Below are positions 7,178 through 15,687 of a stretch of DNA of 64,000 nt, piece after piece. Origin of the DNA: Candidatus Sphingomonas colombiensis (GTDB taxonomy: Bacteria > Pseudomonadota > Alphaproteobacteria > Sphingomonadales > Sphingomonadaceae); assembly GCA_029202845.1 (NCBI GenBank), contig CP119315.1, positions 689,501 to 753,500 on the forward strand, written 5' to 3'. Each line of letters opens with the position of its first letter. The first letter of the stretch is position 1. The notes beneath the pieces were generated by a model. That model was not told the origin of the DNA. It saw only the letters and a list, made by a program, of their open reading frames with translations, and did no database searches. The position numbers and the translations under genes are program-made.

Positions 7178-9610
7178 ATGGCTCGCGCCGTCAAACTCGC
7201 GCTCGTAGCGCTTTCCACCACTGCCATGTCGCCGCTTGCGGCGACCGCGCAGACCACCGATCAGTCACCGCCGGCCGACACCCCGCAAAGCGCAGCGCCC
7301 ACGACGGACGACATCATCGTTTCCGCGCGCCGCCGTGACGAACGGCTCCTCGACACGCCGGTCGCGATCACCGCCGTTTCGGGCGAAAAGCTCGGGCAAT
7401 ATCAGGTCACGACGGTCTCCGACCTCGCGACGCAGGTGCCCTCGCTCGTCGCGGGCAAGGCCTCGTCGGGGTCCGCCGCCAGCATCTTCCTGCGCGGCGT
7501 CGGTTCGACCGCGCTCAGCGCCGGGTTCGATCAGTCGGTGTCGTTCGTGATGGACGGGCTGCCGCTCAGCCGCGGGCGCGACATCGCATTGCCGCAGTTC
7601 GACATCCAGCGCGTCGAGGTGCTCAAGGGACCGCAGGCTCTGTTCTTCGGCAAGAACACCACGGGCGGCCTCGTCAGCATCACCAGCAACGGGCCGACCG
7701 ATCATTTCGAAGCGGGAATCAAGGGCGGCTACGGCTTTGAAGCGAAGCAGAAATATGTCGAAGCTTATATCTCCGGCCCGATCAGCGACACGCTGAAGGC
7801 GCGCATCGCGGGCCGTTATTCGAACAGCCTGGGCGCGTTCACCAACACCGCCGCCCCAACCTATACCAATTACATTCCCGGACAGGAACGCTTCCGCAAT
7901 TCGGCCCATCGCGGTTTCGCGGAGACGATCGGGGTGCGCGGCACGATCGACTGGACGCCGAGCGATACGGTCCATTTCGAGCTGAAGGGCGGCTATGCCA
8001 ATGTGCAGGACGGCGGCCCGACCGACAATCAGGAGCGTTTGTGCGGCGCTGGCCGGACGACGCCTGCGTTCGCCAATGGCATCCCGCCCAGCCCCAATGC
8101 CGATTGCCGGGTCAATGGCCGCTCGGATCAGTCGGGCATCCCGATTCAGGTAGCGCAGGCCAATTACCGCTGGGCGCGCGACGGCCATATGTATGGGGAT
8201 TTCACCTCGGAATATGCGGTGCTGACCGGCAATATCACGAGCGACCCGTTCGACGTGACGTCGATCACCGGCTTCTACCATTTCCGGCAATATGATCTGA
8301 ACAACGTGTCGGGCGAGGCTTATCCCGCCGGCTTCTCCGAAAAGACCGACTTCGTTCAATATTCCGAAGAACTGCGTTTCCAGTCGAAGTTCGACGGTCC
8401 GTTCAACCTGCTTGCCGGCGTGTTCTACGCCCACGGCGATCTGATCTTCAACACCGACGCATATATCTTCCCCGTGCCGAATGACGGGGTGTCGGGCACC
8501 TTCGTCACGTTCAAGCGCAACGACGGCTTCAGCAGCGATTCGATGTCCGGCTTCGCACAGGGCACGCTCAATATCGGCAAGCTCGAACTGTCGGGCGGCG
8601 CGCGTTACAGCTTGGAATCGCGCAATTCCTATCAGCAGTCGCTCCCCGCCTATAGCGCCTTCGCGGCCGTCTTCCCCGGCAATGTCCGGATCGACGATCG
8701 CTATCGCGACACAAATCTCTCGCCCGAAGCGACGATCCGCTACAAGCCCAATGCCGATACGACGATCTACGCCGCGTATAAGCAGGGCTTCAAATCGGGC
8801 GGTTTCAACATCTCGCAGTCACTCATTCCCGGCGCGACCGATGCGACCGGCCGGTTCGGCGCCGAGCGCGCGGAGGGCTTCGAGGCCGGGCTGCGCACCT
8901 TGCTGTTAGGTCGCGCGCTGAGCTTCAACCTCACCGCCTACGATTATACCTATAAGAACTTGCAGGTGCAGTTCTTCGATCCCGTCACAACGGGCGAGAT
9001 CGCCGGTAATGCGGGCAAATTGATCACCAAGGGCGTGGAGGCCGATTTCAACTTCCGTGTGCCGGGCCTCAGCGGTTTCAGCCTGCATGGCGCCGCCGCC
9101 TATAACGACGCGCGCTATCATGATTTCATCGGCCAATGTTTCTCGGGGCAGACGATCGAGCAAGGCTGCAACCAGGATTTCGATCCCGCGAGCGGCGCCT
9201 ATACCAAGCAGAATTACGAAAATCGCATCGCGCCCAAGGCGCCGAAATTCTCCGGCCGGGCCGGTGCGACGCTCGATCTGCCGGTGACCGCCTCGGGCTT
9301 CCGCCTCGTCACCAATGGCGATGTCAGTTATTCGTCGAGCTATAATTTCTCCGACGCGCTGCGCCCGGATTCGATCCAGCGCCGGTTCGCCAAGGTCGAC
9401 GCATCGATCGCGCTCGTCGCGCCCGACAAACGCTGGACGCTGTCGGTGATCGGGCGCAACCTCACCAACCAGCTCGTCGTCATCACCTCGAACGATATCC
9501 CGTTCACCGGGGGCACGGGCACCGGCACGCATGTCGGCAATGTCTCCGACATCAACGCTTATGTCGAAAATCCGCGCGAAATCTTCGTCGAGTTCGGCAT
9601 CAAGTTCTAA
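7178..9610 (+). CDS. TonB-dependent outer-membrane receptor
   Basis: Receptor of 810 residues. Signal peptide at about 1-25 (cleavage after ATAQ), then a TonB-box-like DDIIVSARR, the plug domain (LDTPVAITAVSGEKL, FLRGVGS, VEVLKGPQALFFGKNTTGG) to about 170, and a beta barrel ending in the aromatic GIKF typical of barrel C-termini. Such receptors import scarce or hydrophobic ligands across the outer membrane with energy from TonB-ExbBD. An unusually long 5' leader contains a GGGAGG some 12 bases before the ATG. It lies in the palindrome-controlled island, so it probably brings in the pathway substrate. Confidence 0.93.
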   Translation: MARAVKLALVALSTTAMSPLAATAQTTDQSPPADTPQSAAPTTDDIIVSARRRDERLLDTPVAITAVSGEKLGQYQVTTVSDLATQVPSLVAGKASSGSAASIFLRGVGSTALSAGFDQSVSFVMDGLPLSRGRDIALPQFDIQRVEVLKGPQALFFGKNTTGGLVSITSNGPTDHFEAGIKGGYGFEAKQKYVEAYISGPISDTLKARIAGRYSNSLGAFTNTAAPTYTNYIPGQERFRNSAHRGFAETIGVRGTIDWTPSDTVHFELKGGYANVQDGGPTDNQERLCGAGRTTPAFANGIPPSPNADCRVNGRSDQSGIPIQVAQANYRWARDGHMYGDFTSEYAVLTGNITSDPFDVTSITGFYHFRQYDLNNVSGEAYPAGFSEKTDFVQYSEELRFQSKFDGPFNLLAGVFYAHGDLIFNTDAYIFPVPNDGVSGTFVTFKRNDGFSSDSMSGFAQGTLNIGKLELSGGARYSLESRNSYQQSLPAYSAFAAVFPGNVRIDDRYRDTNLSPEATIRYKPNADTTIYAAYKQGFKSGGFNISQSLIPGATDATGRFGAERAEGFEAGLRTLLLGRALSFNLTAYDYTYKNLQVQFFDPVTTGEIAGNAGKLITKGVEADFNFRVPGLSGFSLHGAAAYNDARYHDFIGQCFSGQTIEQGCNQDFDPASGAYTKQNYENRIAPKAPKFSGRAGATLDLPVTASGFRLVTNGDVSYSSSYNFSDALRPDSIQRRFAKVDASIALVAPDKRWTLSVIGRNLTNQLVVITSNDIPFTGGTGTGTHVGNVSDINAYVENPREIFVEFGIKF

Positions 9611-9634
9611 CCCTGCACGTCGACAAGCTTCTGA

Positions 9635-9660
9635 GGGGCGTCCACCGGGCGCCCCTTTTT
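9635..9660 (+). terminator. Rho-independent terminator after the TonB receptor
   Basis: GGGGCG (9635-9640) pairs with CGCCCC (9650-9655) and is followed directly by TTTTT. It is 24 bases past the receptor stop and just before the end of the convergent TetR gene. Confidence 0.85.
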
Positions 9661-9661
9661 G

Positions 9662-10351
9662 CTATTTGCCGTATCGCGCGCGCAGGCCATCGAGAATGGC
9701 CCGCAGCGACTCCACATAAAGTTGCTCATCGTCCGCCGGCGCACGTGCGAGCGCCTCACGCAGATAGGGGAAATGCGCCGCATCGACCGCCGGCATCGCG
9801 GGGGTGTGATGCGCCTCCGCCGCCGCGGCGAACAACGACGAGCCATAAGTGAATTTCTCGATCACCTCGAGCAGCACGGCATGGGCCTCGGGCGGATAGG
9901 GGCAATCGATCAGCGTCCGCTCATAGGCCGGCAGCATCAGCTTGCGCGGAAAGAAGCGCATCGCAAGCGGCGCGGCATTGGGGTGGCGCAGCGCGACCCG
10001 GCGCGTCGCCAGGCTGAGTTCGATCGTGCGGGTCTCCCAATCATCGGACCAGCGCTCCTGCTCGCGATTGATCTCCTCGAGCATGTAGCGCGCGACCTGG
10101 GTGAGCAACTCCTCCTTATCCTTGAAATGATGGTAGAGCGAGGGCGCGCTGACTCCGATCGAGCGCGCCACCGATTGCAGACTGAGCGCATCGAGCCCGT
10201 CGCGATCGATGAGCGCCAGCGCGGTTTCGGCCGCCGCGCGCCGCGTGATTAGCGGCTTGGACGGGCGCCCCGCCTTGGGGACGCGGACCTCTTCCGGCGC
10301 GATCGTGTCATTGGCGGCTGGCGTGCCGCTTGCTGCTGCCCGTTTGTTCAT
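9662..10351 (-). CDS. TetR/AcrR-family transcriptional regulator (probable regulator of the island)
   Basis: Protein of 229 residues with an N-terminal TetR DNA-binding domain after a roughly 30-residue basic lead. The helix-turn-helix is SLQSVARSIGVSAPSLYHHF (about 57-76), the family signature. The C-terminal ligand-binding domain is helical and divergent, so the inducer cannot be read. The gene is divergent from the hydrolase/SDR operon with a 104-base gap that contains one copy of the 17-bp palindrome, as expected for an autoregulated repressor. It is the only regulator gene in the 1-17.6 kb island, so I infer that it binds all six palindromes. The ligand is probably an early acid or its CoA ester. 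Confidence 0.9.
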   Translation of the reverse strand: MNKRAAASGTPAANDTIAPEEVRVPKAGRPSKPLITRRAAAETALALIDRDGLDALSLQSVARSIGVSAPSLYHHFKDKEELLTQVARYMLEEINREQERWSDDWETRTIELSLATRRVALRHPNAAPLAMRFFPRKLMLPAYERTLIDCPYPPEAHAVLLEVIEKFTYGSSLFAAAAEAHHTPAMPAVDAAHFPYLREALARAPADDEQLYVESLRAILDGLRARYGK

Positions 10352-10410
10352 TGCCTCACGCTAGCGTGGCCATGGGGTTTGGAATAGCCATCGGCGAAAC
10401 TTATGGCATA

Positions 10411-10427
10411 ATCTATTTCCATTAGAT
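10411..10427. promoter_or_regulatory. Palindromic operator site 4 between tetR and hydrolase
   Basis: ATCTATTTCCATTAGAT, half-sites ATCTATTT and ATCTAATG. It lies in the 104-base divergent gap, 28 bases before the hydrolase ATG and 59 bases before the TetR start, and can control both. Confidence 0.75.
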
Positions 10428-10455
10428 ATTCTTTCGCACGAGAGGAGGATCGCAG

Positions 10456-11313
10456 ATGACAAACATCAAGCGACGCTATCGCTCGGCCGACGGAATCGAG
10501 TTGGTCGCGGATGTGGCCGGGCCGGCGGACGCCCCTGCCGTCGTGTTGCTGCACGGCGGCGGCCAGACCCGGCACAGCTGGTCGGGCGCGATGCGCGATC
10601 TTGCCGGTCGCGGCTATCACGTCATCAGCTATGACGCGCGCGGCCACGGCGAAAGCGACTGGTCCCCCACTGCGGATTACGCGCTCGACGACCGGGTGAA
10701 CGACCTGCGCGCGATCGTCGAGACGCTCGCGCAGCCCTATGCGCTGGTCGGCGCGTCGCTGGGCGGCGCGACCGCGATCCACGCCGCCGCATCGGGGCTT
10801 TCGCCAGCGGCGATGATACTCGTCGATATCGTGCCCGAACCCGAGCATGACGGCATCGCGCGGATCGTCGATTTCATGCGCGCCAATCCCGCCGGCTTCG
10901 CCTCGCTCGATGAGGCGGCCGATGCGGTCGCCGCCTATAACCCCGCCCGCCCGCGTCCGCGCGACCCCAGCGGGTTGCTCCGCAACCTGCGCGCGCGCGA
11001 CGACGGGCGGCTTTATTGGCACTGGGATCCGCTCACCACCGCGACGCCTGCGGCCACGCATCATGCGGTCGTCCAGCGCTCCGCCAGGGCGCTGGCACAA
11101 CGATCGAAGATGCCGTTGATGCTGGTGCGCGGGCTGAAAAGCGAGGTCGTGAGCGATTCCGGCGTCGCGGCGTTCAAGGCCGATGTCCCATGGCTCGAAG
11201 TCGCGGACGTGCGCGACGCGGGGCATATGGTAGCGGGCGATCGCAACGACGCCTTCAGCGCCAGCGTCGCCGCCTTCCTCCTGCGTCATCTGACGGTCGA
11301 GATGCCGGCATGA
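10456..11313 (+). CDS. Alpha/beta-fold hydrolase
   Basis: Protein of 285 residues with the classic fold landmarks: oxyanion loop LLHGGGQTRHSW (31-42), strand 4 motif YDARGHGESD, nucleophile elbow GASLGG with Ser101, and catalytic His257 in DAGHMVAGD. The HGGG variant and YDARGHGESD resemble ring-fission-product hydrolases, esterases and epoxide hydrolases. Its cytoplasmic location is inferred from the absence of a signal peptide. A GAGAGGAGG-type ribosome site lies about six bases before the ATG. It overlaps the SDR gene by ATGA. Within the pathway it could open a lactone or ester, or cleave a C-C bond after ring oxygenation; the sequence does not decide. Confidence 0.9.
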   Translation: MTNIKRRYRSADGIELVADVAGPADAPAVVLLHGGGQTRHSWSGAMRDLAGRGYHVISYDARGHGESDWSPTADYALDDRVNDLRAIVETLAQPYALVGASLGGATAIHAAASGLSPAAMILVDIVPEPEHDGIARIVDFMRANPAGFASLDEAADAVAAYNPARPRPRDPSGLLRNLRARDDGRLYWHWDPLTTATPAATHHAVVQRSARALAQRSKMPLMLVRGLKSEVVSDSGVAAFKADVPWLEVADVRDAGHMVAGDRNDAFSASVAAFLLRHLTVEMPA

Positions 11314-12068
11314 GCGCGACGCTGGATGGACGGGTCGCGCTTGTCACGGGCGCGAGCGCCGGGCTCGGGCGCGGTTTTGCGCGGACGCTGGCGGCGGCGG
11401 GCGCGGCGGTCGTGGTGTGCGCGCGTCGCGAAAAAGCACTGACGACTTTGGTAAAGGAGATCACCGCCGAAGGCGGCCGCGCGCTGGCGCATCCGATCGA
11501 CATCGCCGATGCCGCGGCGATCCCGGCGGTGTTCGACGCGGCGGAGGCGACATTCGGCACGGTCGACATCCTCGTCAACAACGCCGGCATCCCGGACGCC
11601 AATTACGCCACGCGGCTGTCGCTGGAGACGATCGATCGCGTGATCGACGTCAATTTTCGCGCGCCGTTCCTTTTTGCGACCGAAGCCGCGCAGCGGCTGA
11701 TCGCGGCGGGCAAGCCGGGGCGGATCGTCAACCTCTCATCGGTCGGCGCATTCCACTACACTCCCACCAGCGCATCGGCGCTCTATTGCGCGACCAAAAG
11801 CGGCATCATCCGCATGACCGAGACGCTGGCGCTGGAATGGGCGGCGCATGGCATCAACGTCAATGCGATCGCCCCCGGCTTCTTCGAAAGCGAAATGACC
11901 GCCGGATTCATCGACCGGGTCGGTGACAAGGTGCGCGATCGCTTTCCACGCCGGCGGTTCGGCACCCCTGCGAAGCTCGCCAGCACCTTGCTATATCTGG
12001 TTGATCCGGAATCAGATTTCGTCACCGGAACGTGCATCACCGTTGACGACGCACAGACCAGCCGCTGA
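11310..12068 (+). CDS. Short-chain dehydrogenase/reductase (SDR)
   Basis: Classical SDR of 252 residues. The cofactor motif TGASAGLG is at 13-20, NNAG at 90-93, and the catalytic set is the serine in NLSSVGA (about 143), Tyr159 and Lys163 in YCATKSG. ARR after the second beta strand favours NADP(H), although Asp/Arg discrimination is only suggestive. The ATG at 11310 overlaps the hydrolase stop (ATGA), which settles the start against longer upstream reading frames. It oxidises or reduces a secondary alcohol/ketone in the same pathway. Confidence 0.93.
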   Translation: MSATLDGRVALVTGASAGLGRGFARTLAAAGAAVVVCARREKALTTLVKEITAEGGRALAHPIDIADAAAIPAVFDAAEATFGTVDILVNNAGIPDANYATRLSLETIDRVIDVNFRAPFLFATEAAQRLIAAGKPGRIVNLSSVGAFHYTPTSASALYCATKSGIIRMTETLALEWAAHGINVNAIAPGFFESEMTAGFIDRVGDKVRDRFPRRRFGTPAKLASTLLYLVDPESDFVTGTCITVDDAQTSR

Positions 12069-12084
12069 TCCTTGCGCCTAATAA

Positions 12085-12101
12085 ATCTATTGCTATTAGA
12101 T
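12085..12101. promoter_or_regulatory. Palindromic operator site 5 with overlapping promoter
   Basis: ATCTATTGCTATTAGAT, half-sites ATCTATTG and ATCTAATA. It carries a -35-like TTGCTA (12090-12095) and, 17 bases further, TAGACT (12113-12118), giving a promoter about 26 bases upstream of the Rieske ATG. It is 17 bases after the SDR stop, so the Rieske gene has its own regulated promoter. Confidence 0.75.
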
Positions 12102-12144
12102 TAATGACTGATTAGACTCGCCGGAAAGAGAGGAGAGGTGCGCT

Positions 12145-13326
12145 ATGAATGATGTCGCCGAACTTGCGAAACCGTCCGAGCGCAAGGTCACGCGGTTGTC
12201 CGATCTCACGCAGAGCCAGCAGCACGCGATCCGCCGCATCCCTGCGGAGCGTGACGCGGTGAACGTGCCGCTGGCGGCCTCTCGTCCCAATGCGATCTTC
12301 ACCGGCCGCGCGCGATTCGAGGCGGAGCAGGCGAAGGTGTTCACCAAACATGCCGTGCCGGTCGCGGTCGCCGCCTTGCTGCCCGAGCCCGGATCAGTCG
12401 TCGCGGTCGAGGCTTATGGAAAGCCGCTGCTCATCACGCGGACGCGCGACGACGAAATCCGCGTCTTCATCAACGCCTGCCAGCACAAGGGCGCCAAGCT
12501 GGTCGAGGATTGCGCCGTCCACAAACAGGGGCGGATGGTGTGCCCCTATCACGCCTGGACCTATGGCCTCGACGGCAAGCTGATCGGCGTCGCCCGCTCG
12601 GACATGTTCGAGGGGGTAATCAAGGATCAGCGCGGGCTGAAACAGCTCGCCAGCACCGTCTGGGGCGGGGTGATCTACGCCCAGCTGGACGGCGGCGCGC
12701 TCGACGTGTCGCAGCTGTCGCCGCAGGTCGATGCGGATTTCGACGCGCTCGGCCTGCCGACCGCGCACGTCTATGGCCGCAAGACGTTCGACCTGAAGGC
12801 CAATTGGAAGGTCGTGCTCGAACCATTTCTGGAGGGCTATCACGTCCAGCGGCTCCACGCCGCATCGATCGGCAATCTGTTCGTCGACGCACCCAGCATG
12901 GTCGACAGCTTCGGCGCCAACATCCGCCAGGTTTCCGGGCGCATCGGTTATGAACCGGCGATGCTCGACGAGGACCCCGACGGCAATATCCACAAGCTGA
13001 TCACCCACGCCTATACGGCTTTCCCCAACGTCGTGGTGGTAACCAGCCAATATTACATCAGCCTGATGATCCTGATGCCCTATGACGTCGATCGGACGAT
13101 CGTCCATTATTACATGCTGACCCCCGGCGCGGCGACGACACCCAAGGCAGAGGAAGTATTCGAGCGGTCTTACGATCTCATCATCAAGGTATTCGGCGGG
13201 GAAGACTTCCGCGCGGCGCAGATCAGCCAGGAAGGTCTGAACGCTGGCGTCCCGGAGAATACGGTCTATTGCGGGCTCGAGGAGAATGTGATCCGCTATT
13301 ATGATGCGTTCGAAGCGCTTCTCTAG
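12145..13326 (+). CDS. Rieske non-heme iron oxygenase, large (alpha) subunit
   Basis: Protein of 393 residues. The Rieske [2Fe-2S] cluster ligands are Cys112 and His114 in CQHKG and Cys133 and His136 in CPYHAWTY. The mononuclear iron site begins with EPFLEGYHVQRLH, giving His233 and His238, as in ring-hydroxylating dioxygenases and O/N-demethylases. No small (beta) subunit, ferredoxin or reductase gene follows, so it is more like the single-component-alpha monooxygenases or demethylases and must borrow electrons from elsewhere. It is preceded by its own palindromic operator and AGAGGAGAGG ribosome site. An acyl-CoA dehydrogenase follows after 18 bases. Confidence 0.93.
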   Translation: MNDVAELAKPSERKVTRLSDLTQSQQHAIRRIPAERDAVNVPLAASRPNAIFTGRARFEAEQAKVFTKHAVPVAVAALLPEPGSVVAVEAYGKPLLITRTRDDEIRVFINACQHKGAKLVEDCAVHKQGRMVCPYHAWTYGLDGKLIGVARSDMFEGVIKDQRGLKQLASTVWGGVIYAQLDGGALDVSQLSPQVDADFDALGLPTAHVYGRKTFDLKANWKVVLEPFLEGYHVQRLHAASIGNLFVDAPSMVDSFGANIRQVSGRIGYEPAMLDEDPDGNIHKLITHAYTAFPNVVVVTSQYYISLMILMPYDVDRTIVHYYMLTPGAATTPKAEEVFERSYDLIIKVFGGEDFRAAQISQEGLNAGVPENTVYCGLEENVIRYYDAFEALL

Positions 13327-13344
13327 ACCGGGGGCCGTAAGCCG

Positions 13345-14379
13345 GTGAACGAACTGTCGGGTCTGCGCGATGCGCTCGACCGACATCTCGCGGGCGCCGC
13401 GCCCGGCGAGGCATGGCAGGCGCTGATCGCCGCCGGGGTCACCGGCCTGCTGGTGCCCGAGGACCTGGGCGGACTGGGTTTGCCCGCTGCGGCCGCCGCG
13501 CCGGTGATGGAAGCGATCGGCGCCCATAATGTCGCCACGCCGTTTCTCGAATCCGCGATCCTCGCCGCGCGCCTGCTTCAAATCGAACGAAGCGCGGCCG
13601 GGGATGCGATATTGCGCGCGATCGCCGATGGCGCACGCATCGCGATCGCCGGGCTCGATGCCCGGCTGCGACCGACGCTTAGCGCTACGCCGACCGCGAG
13701 TGGCTGGCGACTGGACGGCGATGCCGCACTGGTGCTCGACGGCGCGACGGCCGATCACCTGCTCGTCGTCGCGCGCACCGAGCGATATGCGAACGCGCTG
13801 TTGCTCGTCGATCGCGACAGGGCCTCGGTCCTCGCGCGCGCCTATCCGACGATCGACGGGCGCGCCGCCGCCGACCTGCGTTTCCTCGCCGTCGATGCGA
13901 TCTTGCTGGCGAACGATGTGGGCGAAGCGCTGGAGGCGATCGCCGATATCGCGCTCGGCTGCCTCGCCACCGAAGCGGCTGCGCTGATGCAGCGGCTGGT
14001 GGCCGACACCGTCGCCTACGCCAAGCAGCGCGAACAATTCGGCCAGCCGATCGCGCGCTTTCAGGCGATCCAGCACCGTCTCGCCGATATGCATATCCAG
14101 ACGCGGCGCACCCGCGCGATCGCCGCGCGGGCGATGGATGCGCTCGATGCGCATTGGGCGGAGCGCGCGCGGCTGGCGAGCGCAGCGAAAGTGACTGCGG
14201 CAAACGCCGGGCGGTTCGTCGGGCAGAATGCTGTCCAGCTCCACGGCGGGATGGGGATGACCGAGGAATTGCCGATCGGCCGTTGCTTCAAGCGGCTGAC
14301 GGTGATCGAACACGAACTCGGCAGCGCCGACCAACATCGCCAGCGTTATGCGCGGATGGCGGCGCAATCGCGGGGTTAG
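13345..14379 (+). CDS. Acyl-CoA dehydrogenase, short form
   Basis: FAD-dependent acyl-CoA dehydrogenase-like protein of 344 residues, 30-50 shorter than usual, starting at GTG. The C-terminal half is well preserved (AYAKQREQFGQPIARFQAIQ near 220-240, VQLHGGMGMTEELPIGRCFKR). The N-terminal flavin-contact region is reduced, and the usual C-terminal GTNEI segment is replaced by VIEHELGSADQH. Steroid-type dehydrogenases work as alpha2beta2 heteromers of two unlike subunits, one of which lacks the catalytic base; a long partner is encoded convergently at 14479-15687. I infer a heteromer. It is transcribed with the Rieske gene (18-base gap). Confidence 0.88.
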   Translation: MNELSGLRDALDRHLAGAAPGEAWQALIAAGVTGLLVPEDLGGLGLPAAAAAPVMEAIGAHNVATPFLESAILAARLLQIERSAAGDAILRAIADGARIAIAGLDARLRPTLSATPTASGWRLDGDAALVLDGATADHLLVVARTERYANALLLVDRDRASVLARAYPTIDGRAAADLRFLAVDAILLANDVGEALEAIADIALGCLATEAAALMQRLVADTVAYAKQREQFGQPIARFQAIQHRLADMHIQTRRTRAIAARAMDALDAHWAERARLASAAKVTAANAGRFVGQNAVQLHGGMGMTEELPIGRCFKRLTVIEHELGSADQHRQRYARMAAQSRG

Positions 14380-14432
14380 AGCGGCTTCCGTCCCGGCCGC
14401 GCTGGAACGGCCGCTCCATGTCATTGATGAAC

Positions 14433-14478
14433 CGCGATTTTCGAGACAGCAGGAGATTCCACCTGCTTCAAAATCGCG
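14433..14478. terminator. Two-part inverted repeat between convergent dehydrogenase genes
   Basis: CGCGATTTT (14433-14441) pairs with AAAATCGCG (14470-14478). Inside it, AGCAGG pairs with CCTGCT. It ends one base before the stop codon of the convergent gene and probably works as a bidirectional terminator. With its bulged two-stem layout it could also be a mobile intergenic palindrome. Confidence 0.55.
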
Positions 14479-15687
14479 CTAAATCCCGAATTCGGCCTTA
14501 GCGATGATCCCGCGCTGGATCTCGTTGGTTCCGGCGTAGATCGGCCCGGCGCGGGCGTTGAGATAGCGCAGCGGCGCGATCGCCTGCCACGGCGCGGCGC
14601 TGCAATAATCGCCCGGATCGCCGGGATAATCGACCACTGGCCCGCCGGCCTTCGCCACCCCCGGTTGCCACGCCCGGCCGAGCGCCCCCGCCGCCTCCAA
14701 CGCAAGTTCCGACAGTCGGCCGGCGAGTTCGGTGCCGAGGATTTTCATCATCGAGGCGTCGCTGCCGATCGGCGCGCCGCGCGACAGGGCCGAGAGCGTT
14801 TCGCTCTCCAGCGCGTCGAGCACTTCGATCTCGATCGCAAGATCGGTGAGCTTCGCCGCGAACAGGGGATCGTCCGCTAGTGCCCCCGCTTCGTCACGCA
14901 GCGCATCGAGCCGCACCTGCAATTCGGGGGCGTAAGCCGATCCGCCGCGCTCGAACTCCAGCAGGTATTTCGCCACCGTCCAGCCATCGTCGATCGCGCC
15001 GAGCACATTGGCGACCGGCACGCGGACATTGTCGAAGAACACCTGATTCTGAATCCACTCGCCCGAGGACATGACGATCGGGCGGACCTCGATCCCCGGC
15101 GTCGTCATATCGATCAGCAGGAAGGTGATCCCCTGCTGCTTGCGTTCGGCGCGCGTGGTGCGGACGAGGCAGAACATCCAGTTCGCGACATTGGCATGGG
15201 TCGTCCAGATCTTGCTGCCCGAACAGATGAAATCGTCACCGTCGCGCACCGCCTTCATCTGCAGCGCGGCAAGGTCCGATCCCGCCTGCGGTTCCGAATA
15301 GCCCTGACACCAGAAATGCTCGCCCGAAAGCATGGACGGCAGGAAATACGCCTTCTGCGCCGCGCTGCCGAAGGCGAGGATCGCCGGCCCGGCCATGTTG
15401 ATCCCCATCGGCGAGGTGGGCGGGGCGCCGGCGAGCACGCGCTCGCGCGCGAAGATATGCCGCTGCACCACCGTCCAGCCGGCGCCGCCATGCTCCCTGG
15501 GCCATGCCGGCGCAGCCCAGCCCTTCTCGTGCAGGATCGCCTGCCACGCCATCTGTGCATCGTGATCGGCATAGACGCTGGTCATCCGCTCGCCCGCGAG
15601 GCGCAGCGCCGGCGTCAGCTTCTCGGCGAGAAACGCCCGCACCTCGGCGCGAAACGCCTCATCTTCGGGCGACAGCGCGAGCGTCAT
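14479..15687 (-). CDS. Acyl-CoA dehydrogenase, full length
   Basis: Acyl-CoA dehydrogenase of 402 residues that introduces an alpha-beta double bond into a CoA thioester with FAD. N-terminal helical domain about 1-120, middle beta domain with the flavin motif CQGYSEPQAGSDLAAL (about 132-147) and SGSKIWTTHAN, C-terminal domain ending in the family signature IYAGTNEIQRGIIAK. The size and sequence style (VVQRHIFARERVLAG, PPTSPMGINMAGP) resemble dehydrogenases acting on bulky polycyclic or branched acyl chains. Its start overlaps the aldehyde dehydrogenase stop (ATGA), so both come from the promoter near 17.16 kb. Confidence 0.93.
   Translation of the reverse strand: MTLALSPEDEAFRAEVRAFLAEKLTPALRLAGERMTSVYADHDAQMAWQAILHEKGWAAPAWPREHGGAGWTVVQRHIFARERVLAGAPPTSPMGINMAGPAILAFGSAAQKAYFLPSMLSGEHFWCQGYSEPQAGSDLAALQMKAVRDGDDFICSGSKIWTTHANVANWMFCLVRTTRAERKQQGITFLLIDMTTPGIEVRPIVMSSGEWIQNQVFFDNVRVPVANVLGAIDDGWTVAKYLLEFERGGSAYAPELQVRLDALRDEAGALADDPLFAAKLTDLAIEIEVLDALESETLSALSRGAPIGSDASMMKILGTELAGRLSELALEAAGALGRAWQPGVAKAGGPVVDYPGDPGDYCSAAPWQAIAPLRYLNARAGPIYAGTNEIQRGIIAKAEFGI

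Noticed and set aside
12394..14424. 676-residue minus-strand open frame opposite the Rieske and acyl-CoA dehydrogenase genes
   Set aside because: Antisense of two clear enzyme genes with canonical motifs; composition is typical of a shadow frame.
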